Shown here piece after piece: positions 37,438 through 46,129 of a DNA stretch of 64,000 bases; positions within the stretch are counted from its first letter, which is position 1, and each line of letters opens with the position of its first letter. Made by a program: the position numbers and the translations under genes. The notes beneath the pieces are model-generated. The model was not told where the DNA came from. It did not search any database and was given only the letters and a program-made list of their open reading frames with translations. Origin of the DNA: Oxalobacteraceae bacterium (GTDB lineage: Bacteria > Pseudomonadota > Gammaproteobacteria > Burkholderiales > Burkholderiaceae_D); the NCBI GenBank assembly GCA_030698225.1, contig JAUYNR010000016.1:124001-188000 (forward strand), written 5' to 3'.

Positions 37438-37453
37438 TGGAACCGAAATTGCT
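37438..37453 (+). promoter_or_regulatory. sigma-54 promoter of ccsB
   Basis: TGGAACCGAAATTGCT has the TGG and TTGCT blocks with exact spacing; it differs from TGGCACGNNNNTTGCW at two positions. It lies in the 268-base gap before ccsB, about 180 bases from its start. The rest of the gap holds a small AGCCT-ATTG-AGGCT hairpin and nothing else I recognise. Confidence 0.6.
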
Positions 37454-37636
37454 TAGTGAAATGCTTGTAGTGGGTGTCATTGCGGTTCAACCCGCGTAAG
37501 CATTGGCACGACCTCATCTGCAAAAATTCTGTGAATTCATTTATTCAGCAGCCAAGGTCGAACTTGGCGGTGGATCCATGAAGTACAAGCCCCCCAATCA
37601 CCAGATAATGAGCAGCAGCCAGGAAGAAGTCGAGTC

Positions 37637-38659
37637 ATGAATAAAGGATGTCTACCGAGCGGAAGTCAGGGCAGCGGACAGTCTCGTGCTCTGCCTGCTG
37701 CACTGTGCTGGATTGCTTTGTTCATAATTGGCCTCGGACTCGGACTTATCGGTTTCATGGAGTACCTGGAAACAAGAAACTTGACTGTGGACATGCCGTT
37801 GGAACAACTATTTTCGTATAAATTTATCAGCTATGCGAATCTTCTGTTGATTGGTTCAACCATTCTCTACGTCGCGCATCTCTGGTTTACGGCCCGTGCT
37901 GTGGGACTGTGGGCGACCAGTCTGGCGACCATCGGTGCGCTTGGCTTGGTGGCGGGCTTGGTTGCGCGTGGTGCAGAGACCTATTTCATGCACCGCACTG
38001 GCGGCATTCCTCTTACCAGTCTGTACGAAGTGATGTCTCTGTTTAGCGCGATCACGGTGCTAATTTATCTTGTGATGGAAAGAGCGTATCGCACGCGGTC
38101 GGCCGGCGCTTTTGTGATGCCGATCGTGGCTGCGGCTGTGCTGTTCGAGGAATGGCAGGTATCGAATGAGCAAGTCACCGCCGGTGACCACTTTTCGATA
38201 CTTCATAGCTACTGGATCCACGCCCATGTGCTGGCCAATTTCATCGGTTATGGCGCGTTTGCCGTGGCCGCAGCGATGGGTGTAATGTATTTGCTGCGGC
38301 ACAATGCGGAAAATCATCGTCTTGCACAAGGGTTTGCAATGCACGTCCTGCCTGATTTGTCGAGTATTGATCGCTTGATGCATCAGGCAATTTCTTTGGG
38401 ATTTCCGATGTTTACTTTCGCGACAATCCTTGGCGTCACTTCAGCCAATGAGGCCTGGGGGCGATATTGGGCGTGGGATCCGAAAGAAACCTGGGCGCTG
38501 ATTGTCTGGATGACGTATGCCAGCTATTTTTACCTGCACTATGCGAAAAAATGGCGTGGCGTCCGAATGGCCTGGTGGACCATCATCGGTTTCGGGCTTA
38601 CCGTATTTTGCTTCGTGGGCGTTAACCTGTTCTTCACCGTGTTACATTCATACAGGTAA
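37637..38659 (+). CDS. ccsB: CcsB/CcsA-type cytochrome c biogenesis protein (WWD domain)
   Basis: 340 residues, about eight membrane segments. It has the WWD motif NEAWGRYWAWDPKETWALIVW near residues 275-295, with candidate haem-ligand histidines in SYWIHAHVLANFIGY and YFYLHYAKKW. It is longer than the WWD protein at 35900 and looks like the standard System II synthetase. The ATG at 37637 gives a normal N-terminus before the first membrane segment. It has its own sigma-54 candidate promoter and is followed by a strong intrinsic terminator. Confidence 0.87.
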   Translation: MNKGCLPSGSQGSGQSRALPAALCWIALFIIGLGLGLIGFMEYLETRNLTVDMPLEQLFSYKFISYANLLLIGSTILYVAHLWFTARAVGLWATSLATIGALGLVAGLVARGAETYFMHRTGGIPLTSLYEVMSLFSAITVLIYLVMERAYRTRSAGAFVMPIVAAAVLFEEWQVSNEQVTAGDHFSILHSYWIHAHVLANFIGYGAFAVAAAMGVMYLLRHNAENHRLAQGFAMHVLPDLSSIDRLMHQAISLGFPMFTFATILGVTSANEAWGRYWAWDPKETWALIVWMTYASYFYLHYAKKWRGVRMAWWTIIGFGLTVFCFVGVNLFFTVLHSYR

Positions 38660-38732
38660 CTAAATATCTGGAGCAGAAGCCGAATCTGGCGTAGCTTTCG
38701 CAATTCATTACGCAACCGATAATGCAGTTCTG

Positions 38733-38756
38733 GCGGGGATGTCCCGCATTTTTTTT
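38733..38756 (+). terminator. intrinsic terminator after ccsB
   Basis: GCGGG (38733-38737) pairs with CCCGC (38743-38747) around a five-base loop, followed by A and eight T residues. A textbook rho-independent terminator, it lies only 12 bases before the TlpA start and should separate the two transcription units. Confidence 0.75.
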
Positions 38757-38767
38757 GATCGACCCTG

Positions 38768-39370
38768 ATGGATTGTGTACATCCGAAACAAAGCGCCTCA
38801 CTGCAGATATCCCGGCGGATTGCATGGCGGCGCGCGGCTGCGACGAGTCTATTAATTGTATCCCTTGCAGCTTGCGATACGCCGGCGGCTCCAGAAGTGC
38901 CGTTGGTAGAGGGACAGGCATTTCCGTCTTTCATGCTTGATTTTATTTCAAACGGAAACAATGCCGCTCCATCCTTGGATGGAAAAATGCTGGTGCTGAA
39001 TATCTGGGCGACATGGTGCCCTCCGTGCCGTCGCGAGATGCCCGGTCTGGATCGCTTGAGCCAGACACTTGACCCGAAGCGTTTCGCGGTGATCGGTCTG
39101 TCTACCGACGACGATGCTTTGCTGGCATCCGAATTTCTTATTCAGAATGGCATCACTTTTACCAATTTCCTTGATCAGAAAGGCAAGATGTCGCGCCAGT
39201 TGGGATTGCAGGTTTATCCGGAGACTTTTGTGATTGCGCAAGATCGCACCTTGGTGCGGCGAATGACGGGACTGCGCGATTGGAGCAGTCCCGACATGGT
39301 CAGCATGCTGGAAGGGCTCTATCAGGCACATACGGGTGGGAGCGGTGGGAGAACGAATGTTCGCAAATAA
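38768..39370 (+). CDS. TlpA-like thiol-disulfide lipoprotein
   Basis: 200 residues. A hydrophobic signal ends in lipobox LAAC (about residue 36), followed by a thioredoxin fold with active site WCPPC (Cys84-x-x-Cys87) and the cis-proline region LQVYPETFVI. In System II such proteins keep the CXXCH cysteines of apocytochromes reduced before haem attachment. The N-terminus before the hydrophobic part is long (about 20 residues), no closer in-frame start exists, and no ribosome site is clear. It follows a terminator and precedes the histidine kinase. Confidence 0.85.
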   Translation: MDCVHPKQSASLQISRRIAWRRAAATSLLIVSLAACDTPAAPEVPLVEGQAFPSFMLDFISNGNNAAPSLDGKMLVLNIWATWCPPCRREMPGLDRLSQTLDPKRFAVIGLSTDDDALLASEFLIQNGITFTNFLDQKGKMSRQLGLQVYPETFVIAQDRTLVRRMTGLRDWSSPDMVSMLEGLYQAHTGGSGGRTNVRK

Positions 39371-39454
39371 CTACGTCATGTTGGATATATGATTCTTGAT
39401 AGCAAGCTCATGAAGCTTATTTCTCCCGCATATACCCGGAACGGAGCCGCCATC

Positions 39455-41035
39455 ATGTCCGTCAATGTCATGGAAACACCGGAGCCGTCTGATTCCGCGC
39501 CGGCTTCCAATGCCGCAACGCTGCCCGCGGTTCTTGCATCTAACGGGCATCGTTTCGTCCTGTCAATCAGAGCCAAGGGATTGATCGTGTTCGCCGCACT
39601 GATGGTCTACTCGGTCGTTATCGCTCTTTTTGTATTTCATCAAAAAAACCTGCTGTTGCACGAGTTTGAAGAAATACAGGGCGCGCTTGAAACCGAGGCA
39701 ATGTTGAAGCAGGCGGATGTGTCGACCTTCCATGCGGTAATGGCGATTTTCGCCAATATCGATGCGTCCGACCATACAGCAGGGATGCAACGGATCCGGA
39801 TGCATCATCAATCGTTACTGCATCGGCATGTGGAGTTGACCGCACGCTTGCCCAACGCTTCCCTGAACGTGGCGGATCTGAATGTGGCCTGGGAAGATGC
39901 GAACAAGGATTCGTCCAGGGCCAATCTGAACCGGGTGATCATTGAACTGATTAAAACCAAGAATAATCTCGCATTGCTCACGGAACAAGTGCAAGAGAGA
40001 CGCAAATCATTGTCCGAGCGTTACCGGACCCAGAGTGACTCAGTGGCCATGACGACCTTCCTGCTCGGGATGCTGGGTCTGGGACTGCTGGGTGCGATCA
40101 TAGGATTATTTTTCCGGCGCTTGACAGACGATTTGCGTACCCTGCAAAGCAGGGCGCTGGAAATCGTGAAGGGTTTTCGCGGCATACCGATTGCGATCAC
40201 ACGTCATGATGAAGTCGGTCAGCTGATGACAGCCGTCAACAATATGGCGGACACGTTGGATCGGCGCGAAAGAGAGTTGCTGCTTGAACGGCAAAAGTAT
40301 TTTCACCAGGAAAAGATGGCGGCGATCGGCGCACTGGCTGCTGGCGTCTCGCATGAAATTGGCAATCCGATTGCCGCCATATGTGGCATCGCGCAAGAAA
40401 TGGTCGAACGTCGGACTGCGAGCGAAGTCGGTTGTCTGGCAGCAAATTGTCACGACTGCAGGCCGGACCTGATTTATGCGCAGACGCAACGACTGGCTGC
40501 GATCACGCGCGAAATTGCAGAGTTTGCGTCACCGCGCGCGACCCAACCGGAATTTCTCGACCTGAATGCGCAACTGCGCAGTACCAGCAGTTTGATTCGC
40601 TACGACAAACGCTTGCAGCACGTCACGTTGCGGCTCGATCTGGATTCCCAGTTGCCGGCGATTTACGGCGTCGCCGATCAACTGACGCAGCTCATCATGA
40701 ATCTGTTGATCAATGCGATGGATGCATTGGATAGTGTTCAAGGTCGTACATCAACCATCGCGATCACCACGCGCGCAGACACTGAAAGCGTCTGTATGTC
40801 CATCGAGGACAACGGCCACGGTATCGATTCCGAAACGCTGAGCCGGGTATTTGAGGCATTCTTTACAACTAAGCCGACCGGTAAAGGCACCGGCCTCGGA
40901 TTGTCCTTGTGTTACTCGATCGCCAAGAAGCATGGCGGCACCATCGAGATCGATTCCACCCCTGGTACGGGCACGCGCGTACGGGTCTTTTTTCCCTTGA
41001 ATGATATGGCCTATAACGAAGCGAATTTCATATGA
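39455..41035 (+). CDS. membrane sensor histidine kinase with cysteine cluster
   Basis: 526 residues. Two membrane segments (about 37-59 and 200-222) enclose a helical periplasmic sensor. A HAMP-like stretch and a HisKA domain follow, with the phospho-accepting His300 in HEIGNPIAAI, then an ATPase domain (NLLINAMDAL, EDNGHGID, GTGLGLSL). Unusually, the dimerisation hairpin carries Cys327, Cys332 and Cys335 (CLAANCHDC), plus Cys310. This could be a redox or metal sensor; that is inference. GGAG nine bases before the ATG at 39455 favours this start; the frame is open from an ATG at 39389. Overlaps its response regulator by four bases. Confidence 0.87.
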   Translation: MSVNVMETPEPSDSAPASNAATLPAVLASNGHRFVLSIRAKGLIVFAALMVYSVVIALFVFHQKNLLLHEFEEIQGALETEAMLKQADVSTFHAVMAIFANIDASDHTAGMQRIRMHHQSLLHRHVELTARLPNASLNVADLNVAWEDANKDSSRANLNRVIIELIKTKNNLALLTEQVQERRKSLSERYRTQSDSVAMTTFLLGMLGLGLLGAIIGLFFRRLTDDLRTLQSRALEIVKGFRGIPIAITRHDEVGQLMTAVNNMADTLDRRERELLLERQKYFHQEKMAAIGALAAGVSHEIGNPIAAICGIAQEMVERRTASEVGCLAANCHDCRPDLIYAQTQRLAAITREIAEFASPRATQPEFLDLNAQLRSTSSLIRYDKRLQHVTLRLDLDSQLPAIYGVADQLTQLIMNLLINAMDALDSVQGRTSTIAITTRADTESVCMSIEDNGHGIDSETLSRVFEAFFTTKPTGKGTGLGLSLCYSIAKKHGGTIEIDSTPGTGTRVRVFFPLNDMAYNEANFI

Positions 41036-42450
41036 AATCCCTGGACGTGATGGTGATTGATGATGAGCCGGCGATCCGTCAGATACTAACGGCGCATTTG
41101 CTCAGGGCCGGCTACAACGTTTGTCAGGCGCCGAACGGCCTTGAGGCATTCCAGCGCCTGTCCAAAGGCGATATTGATGTCGCGATTTGCGATATCAAGA
41201 TGCCCGACATCAGCGGTATTGAATTGGTGCGCCGTGTTCGCGCCTCCGGGCTCGATACCAATTTCATCATGATGACCGCGTTCGCATCGGTGGACACTGC
41301 GATCGAAGCGATCCAGGCAGGTGCATCCGATTACATGATCAAACCGGTACGCAATGAGGAGGTGCTGCACCGACTTGTGAAAATCGGCGACATGCGAGGC
41401 TTGCGCGCCGAGAATCGCGTGCTGCGCAGTCTGGTGCAGGGCAAGAAGGAAGACCAGTTTACGTTTATATCGCCCGCGATGCGCGATCTGGATCGCTTGC
41501 TCGCCAAAGTGTCGCCCACCGACAGCACGGTCCTCGTTACCGGGGAAAGCGGTACCGGCAAGGGCGTCATCGCGCGCCGCATTCATCAGCAAAGTCCGCG
41601 TGCCAATGCGCCTTTCATCCCCGTTAATTGCGGCGCATTACCGGAAAATTTGATTGAAAGCGAATTGTTCGGCCACACCAAAGGGGCATTCACCGGCGCT
41701 GATAAGGCCAGGAAAGGCCTCTTTCTGGAAGCGGACAACGGCACGATTTTTCTCGATGAGATAGGCGATTTGCCACTGCTGATGCAGGTCAAGCTGCTGC
41801 ACGTGATCGAGGAGAAATCGATCAGGGCGGTCGGAAGCGAGCAGGCGCGGCGCGCCGATGTGCGGATCGTGGCGGCCACCAATCGTGACCTGGCGCAAAT
41901 GGTCGCCGAAGGAAAATTCCGTGAAGACTTGTATTTCCGCCTGAGTGTGTTCCAGATCCACGCACCACCATTGCGTGACCGGCGCCCGGACATACTGAGC
42001 TTGGTGCGATTCTTGCTTCAAAGAGGAACGAAGCGCTTGAATGCCGGGAGTGAAGTTTCAATTGACCCCGAAGTAGAAGAAATTCTGGTCGCATACCAAT
42101 GGCCAGGGAATGTGCGGGAAATGGAGAACGTGGTCGATCGCGCATTGATTCTGGCCGACGAAGGGCGTGTCACTTGTGCCGATCTGCCGCCGCATATCGC
42201 CAAGGGTATGCGAGCAGGAATGCCCGAATTGGCGATGCAGGATTCAGGCGACAGTCTGCGCGATCAAGTCAGGCGGTTCGAGAGTGCACTTATTGCCAAG
42301 GCGATCGATGACGCTGATGGCGATCGCCGCGTGGCAGCGCAAAAACTGGGGATAGGCTTGTCCAGCCTGTATCGGAAACTGGAGGAGTTTGAATCGCTTG
42401 AGCTGCTGCCGGATAGTACGAATCTTCGTTCCGAAACACGTTCGGCCTGA
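41032..42450 (+). CDS. sigma-54-dependent response regulator (NtrC family)
   Basis: 472 residues in three parts. The receiver domain (1-120) has phospho-acceptor Asp54. The AAA+ domain (about 140-375) has Walker A GESGTGKG (171-178) and the sigma-54 contact loop GAFTGA (218-223). A Fis-type helix-turn-helix ends the protein (AIDDADGDRRVAAQKLGIGLSSLYRKL). All activator motifs are intact, so it should activate RNA polymerase with RpoN when phosphorylated by the overlapping kinase. Sigma-54 sites in front of cytochrome and assembly genes in this window are its probable targets; no activator-binding site is proven. Confidence 0.93.
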   Translation: MKSLDVMVIDDEPAIRQILTAHLLRAGYNVCQAPNGLEAFQRLSKGDIDVAICDIKMPDISGIELVRRVRASGLDTNFIMMTAFASVDTAIEAIQAGASDYMIKPVRNEEVLHRLVKIGDMRGLRAENRVLRSLVQGKKEDQFTFISPAMRDLDRLLAKVSPTDSTVLVTGESGTGKGVIARRIHQQSPRANAPFIPVNCGALPENLIESELFGHTKGAFTGADKARKGLFLEADNGTIFLDEIGDLPLLMQVKLLHVIEEKSIRAVGSEQARRADVRIVAATNRDLAQMVAEGKFREDLYFRLSVFQIHAPPLRDRRPDILSLVRFLLQRGTKRLNAGSEVSIDPEVEEILVAYQWPGNVREMENVVDRALILADEGRVTCADLPPHIAKGMRAGMPELAMQDSGDSLRDQVRRFESALIAKAIDDADGDRRVAAQKLGIGLSSLYRKLEEFESLELLPDSTNLRSETRSA

Positions 42451-42488
42451 CGCGCTGACCATTACTTGTGCATTGAGAAGGCAAACAT

Positions 42489-43052
42489 ATGGAAACTAAA
42501 ACAATGCTTGGAAAGGGTCTGAAATACCTGGCTGTAGGCACGGTGTTGTGGGGTCTCATTACAACTTGGGCGGTGGCCGGACCCGAACAGGATTGCGAAT
42601 TGGCGGAAAAAGAATTTGCACGCGGCGATTTGGTCGCGTCGCTGGCGTTATGGAAAAAAGCGGCGCAGCAGGGTTTCGCGCCGGCGCAATCACGGCTCGG
42701 CGACATCCTGGATAAAGCCGAAGAGGACGAGCTGGCTGTTGAGTGGTACCGCAAAGCGGCAGTCTCGAGCAATGCCGCGGGAGAGTATGGGTTGGGACTG
42801 ATGTATGCCAAAGGCGAAGGCGTCAAAAAGGATTTCGAGCAAGCGAGAATTTATATTTTTCGGGCAGCTGAAAAAGACCATCTCGCGGCCGTGACATTGA
42901 TGATGGACGTTTACCGAACTGGCGGCCTGGGTATCGCAGCCGATGATGCGCAAGCCGATGCCTGGGAAACCAAGTTAATCGCGTTGTCTCCCGGGTACCA
43001 GAGAGTTTCCGCGGAAGTTAAGGGAAAAGCAAAAAAGGTTGGTGTCAAATGA
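42489..43052 (+). CDS. exported Sel1-like repeat protein
   Basis: 187 residues with an N-terminal signal (WGLITTWAVAGPEQ) and three or four Sel1-type helical repeats (WKKAAQQGFAPAQSRLGDIL; WYRKAAVSSNAAGEYGLGLMYAKGEG; FRAAEKDHLAAVTLMMDVYRTGG). Sel1 repeats form protein-binding superhelices. It starts a short operon with a monohaem cytochrome and two propellers, and its stop overlaps the cytochrome start. A periplasmic adaptor is the likely role. Confidence 0.82.
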   Translation: METKTMLGKGLKYLAVGTVLWGLITTWAVAGPEQDCELAEKEFARGDLVASLALWKKAAQQGFAPAQSRLGDILDKAEEDELAVEWYRKAAVSSNAAGEYGLGLMYAKGEGVKKDFEQARIYIFRAAEKDHLAAVTLMMDVYRTGGLGIAADDAQADAWETKLIALSPGYQRVSAEVKGKAKKVGVK

Positions 43053-43366
43053 AGTTGGCAACGAAAATTTTGGGCCCGGCGCTGGCGGGGTTGTCCCTCC
43101 TCCTGGCATGCGGTGCGTCGCAAGGAGCAGACACCAACAAAGGGCAGCAGTTGTATGCAGCCAACTGTGTCATCTGTCATGGGCAAGCAGGAAGAAGCAT
43201 GATGCCAGGTGCGCCCAGTTTCGACCGCGGCGATGGCTTGTTGCGGCCCGATTTTACCTTGCTCGCGTCCATCCGGTCGGGCAAGAACGCAATGCCTGCG
43301 TTTCAGGGCATATTGGCCGACCGCGACATTATGGATGTGATTGCTTATCTGAGGACTTTGCATTGA
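43049..43366 (+). CDS. monohaem cytochrome c, class I
   Basis: 105 residues. The signal ends in LLLACGASQGAD, so either a lipid-anchored or a Sec-processed form is possible. One haem site, CVICH; a distal Met is likely in KNAMPAFQG. It resembles the small cytochromes of the c6/c553/cbb3-III group (ADRDIMDVIAYLRTL). Translationally coupled to genes on both sides (overlaps of four bases and one base). It may exchange electrons with the propeller proteins that follow. Confidence 0.88.
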   Translation: MKLATKILGPALAGLSLLLACGASQGADTNKGQQLYAANCVICHGQAGRSMMPGAPSFDRGDGLLRPDFTLLASIRSGKNAMPAFQGILADRDIMDVIAYLRTLH

Positions 43367-44454
43367 TGCGTTCGTTAAAAAATTTATTGTTAATCGCATT
43401 GATTGCAATCCCCATCAGTATTGCTCATGCTCAGGGCAAGACCACGGACGGCGGACTTCAGCCCAAGGTCATTGAAACCTTCAACGTGGGCGATAACGTC
43501 TATGTCCGTGCATTGGCGGTCGAGCAGAAGGCGGGCGCGCTATGGGTGGGAACATCGAAGGGCGTGCATGAAATCGATGTGGCTTCCGGAAAGTTGCGAC
43601 GTACGTTTACACGCGAGAGCGGATTGGCCAATGAATACGTGTTCGCCATCGGCATCGACCAGGACGGCTACAAGTGGTTTGGTACCAACGCCGGTGGCGT
43701 ATCGCGCTATCGAGACGGTAAATGGAAGACATACTTTCCGATGCACGGCCTGGCCGACTATTGGGTTTACTCGTTCGCCAGTCAGAAAAATGGCGACTTG
43801 TGGATTGGCACCTGGGCCGGCGTGAATGTGGTCGACATGAAAACCCTGAAATTTCGCACCTACGTCAAGGAATTGATTAATGAATGGGTGTATGGACTCG
43901 GCGTCGATGCGCGCAACCAGGTCTGGTTCGGCACCGAGGGCGGGGTATCCATGTTTGACGGCAAGGCTTGGCGCTCCTGGACCAACAAGGATGGTCTGGG
44001 CGCCGACAATCCAAACAAATTGCTTGCTAGTCCAAATACAGGTCTGGGCACACGTTCACGCCACGATCTGGGTCTGCGTTCGGACGATGGTGCGCCTACT
44101 TATAACCCAAATTATGTATTCTCGATTCTGGTCGCAGCGGATCAATCGATTTGGGCCGGTACGTGGGGCGGCGGCGTGAGCCGCTTCGATGGAAAAAAAT
44201 GGACGAATTTCACGGTCAAGGATGGCTTGGCCGGCGACATCGTGTACAGCATGGTGCAGGATGCCAAGGGTGTCTTTTGGTTCGGCACCAGCAATGGCTT
44301 GACACGCTACGACGGCAAGACCTGGCGCAGCGTCGACAAACGGACCGGACTGCTCGATAACAATGTGTACGCGCTCGCAGTTGCCCCGAACGGTGACATT
44401 TGGGCCGGAACCAAACGCGGCGTGGCGCGCGTGGGCCAATCAAAAGGGAAATAG
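43366..44454 (+). CDS. exported beta-propeller protein with two-component-regulator propeller repeats, copy 1
   Basis: 362 residues with a signal peptide (ISIAHAQG). About seven propeller repeats of the WxGTxxGV type (LWVGTSKGVHEID, KWFGTNAGGVSRYRDGKWKTY, LWIGTWAGVNVV, VWFGTEGGVSMFDGKAWRSW, IWAGTWGGGVSRFDGKKW). These repeats are normally the periplasmic sensing part of hybrid kinases; here they stand alone. Shares YNPNY and GTWGGG segments with the next protein. Overlaps the monohaem cytochrome stop by one base. Confidence 0.82.
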   Translation: MRSLKNLLLIALIAIPISIAHAQGKTTDGGLQPKVIETFNVGDNVYVRALAVEQKAGALWVGTSKGVHEIDVASGKLRRTFTRESGLANEYVFAIGIDQDGYKWFGTNAGGVSRYRDGKWKTYFPMHGLADYWVYSFASQKNGDLWIGTWAGVNVVDMKTLKFRTYVKELINEWVYGLGVDARNQVWFGTEGGVSMFDGKAWRSWTNKDGLGADNPNKLLASPNTGLGTRSRHDLGLRSDDGAPTYNPNYVFSILVAADQSIWAGTWGGGVSRFDGKKWTNFTVKDGLAGDIVYSMVQDAKGVFWFGTSNGLTRYDGKTWRSVDKRTGLLDNNVYALAVAPNGDIWAGTKRGVARVGQSKGK

Positions 44455-44462
44455 GGAGAGTT

Positions 44463-45719
44463 ATGGTGCAATTGAATAAGAAATCGATCGGGATCCTTGC
44501 CGCAGGTTTGGTCGGCGTTGCTGGCCTGATCGGTGGCGCCTATTATGTTGGCCAGAAACAGGCGTCCAAGCCGCAGGAAGCCGCGCTGCAGTTGCCGCTT
44601 GCCGGGCAGTTGAAGATGGGGGCGCAGACGACGCCGAACCATCCGGCGACGAATGCACAGGAAGGACCGCAGCAGGCAGGCAAGGTGCAAGTTGACCCTA
44701 ACGCCAAGTTTACTCATTTCCGCGTCGGTAACCGCAATGTCAAATCGATGCTGCTCGACGGTAAATTGCTGTGGGTCGGCACCTCGGGCGGTGTGATCCG
44801 GTATGACACCACCACCGACGAATATCGCTTGTTCGACGCCCGCAACGGCTTGTTGTCGAACGGCATTTTCCACATCAGCAAGCTGGACGGCAAGATCTTG
44901 GTCGGCACCTATGGTGGCGGCATGTCGCTGTACGATCAAGTCAAGGAAAAATGGGAGAATTTCAATATTCCCGACGGACTGGGCGACGCGTTCGTCTATG
45001 GGGCGCTGAAGGCATCGAATGGCGACGTCTGGGTCGCCACCTGGTCGGGTGCTAACCGGATACGCGGAGGCGTGCTCAGGGATCGTTCGAAATGGGATTT
45101 GTTCACCGTTGAAAACACCAAGGGCGGATTGCCCAACGATTGGGTGTATGGACTGGCCGAAGGCAAGAACGGTGAAATGTGGCTGGCGACTGAAGGCGGC
45201 CTGGCGCGTTACAAGGACGGCAAGTGGGATCACTGGAATCATTCGAACGGTCAGGGTGCGGCGTTTGAAAAGGTAAAGGACGACATCAAGTTCAGCAATG
45301 ATCCGGCAAAATCTTCCGTGCATCATGCGCGTCAAAAAGAGGAAATGGGACTGCAAGGCGTCAATGTCGCGTACAACCCGAATTACATCGTTGCAATGCT
45401 GGTGGACAATGATGGCATCGTGTGGTGCGGCACCTGGGGCGGCGGTCTTGCCCGCTTCGATGGCAAGACCTGGCGGAACTACACGGTAGCAGACGGTTTG
45501 CCGGGGAACCACGTGTTCATGCTGCACAAGGATGCAGATGGAAAAATGTGGATTGGTACGAACAATGGCCTTGCGCGTCTCGAAGGTGGAAAGTTCGTCG
45601 TCATGACGACCGAACAGGGTCTATTTTCGAACAATGTGTTTTCGATGGCGACCGGTGCCGGCGGTGATCAGTGGATAGGCAGTTTTGGTGGTGTTGCGCA
45701 TTTAAAGGCGGGCGAATAA
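44463..45719 (+). CDS. beta-propeller protein with two-component-regulator propeller repeats, copy 2
   Basis: 418 residues. An uncleaved signal anchor or membrane segment (IGILAAGLVGVAGLIGGAYYVG) and a Pro/Ala/Gln-rich linker (about 35-75) precede a seven-bladed propeller that is a paralogue of copy 1 (LWVGTSGGVIRYD, MWLATEGGLARYKDGKWDHW, VWCGTWGGGLARFDGKTWRNY, WIGTNNGLARLEGGKF). GGGAGAG lies just before the ATG. It is the last gene of the Sel1-cytochrome-propeller operon; a hairpin follows. Confidence 0.82.
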   Translation: MVQLNKKSIGILAAGLVGVAGLIGGAYYVGQKQASKPQEAALQLPLAGQLKMGAQTTPNHPATNAQEGPQQAGKVQVDPNAKFTHFRVGNRNVKSMLLDGKLLWVGTSGGVIRYDTTTDEYRLFDARNGLLSNGIFHISKLDGKILVGTYGGGMSLYDQVKEKWENFNIPDGLGDAFVYGALKASNGDVWVATWSGANRIRGGVLRDRSKWDLFTVENTKGGLPNDWVYGLAEGKNGEMWLATEGGLARYKDGKWDHWNHSNGQGAAFEKVKDDIKFSNDPAKSSVHHARQKEEMGLQGVNVAYNPNYIVAMLVDNDGIVWCGTWGGGLARFDGKTWRNYTVADGLPGNHVFMLHKDADGKMWIGTNNGLARLEGGKFVVMTTEQGLFSNNVFSMATGAGGDQWIGSFGGVAHLKAGE

Positions 45720-46129
45720 TTAGAATGTCTGCAATGTCATTCAAATTCCTTTCGCCCAAAACGCCACTTTCCTGCACGATCTGTTGGACCACGACCGACA
45801 GATCGTTTGCGCACTGACGATGCGGTCACACATCGAACCGTTGAAACAGGTCGCAGGGACATTGCACAATCATAGTAGCTGATCCTTATCTATTACTATT
45901 TCCGCAACAAAAGGCATTTCCCCAGCGAAGTCGTAAAAGGGCCTGAACAATAAAGTCGAACTGACCTTTAAAAAATCATACGGATATCGCGACTACAAAA
46001 TTACCGAAATTGCCATATATCTATGCTTGCAAACTTCTAGATCCACAATAGGCCCACAGAATCTACTGACGAAGCAAAAATTGCTTTTTCAGCCACAACT
46101 ATTCCGCCACTACCAAAGGTCCTTATCCT
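45720..46129. other. 410-base intergenic stretch without a gene
   Basis: No convincing coding frame on either strand. It contains an ACGATCTGT/ACAGATCGT hairpin (arms 45776-45784 and 45798-45806), a plausible end of the propeller operon. A small AGCAA-AAA-TTGCT stem with a T-run lies at 46073-46089, just before the lipoprotein gene. No sigma-54 match in the plus direction. Confidence 0.5.

Noticed and set aside
38687-38702. Sigma-54-like TGGCGTAGCTTTCGCA before the TlpA-like gene
   Set aside because: Spacing is right but four consensus bases differ, and an intrinsic terminator lies between it and the gene.
40433-40459. Possible haem-binding motif in the histidine kinase
   Set aside because: The sequence is C-x4-C-H-x-C, not CXXCH, and lies on the cytoplasmic side, so c-type haem attachment is not expected. 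Kept only as a cysteine cluster.
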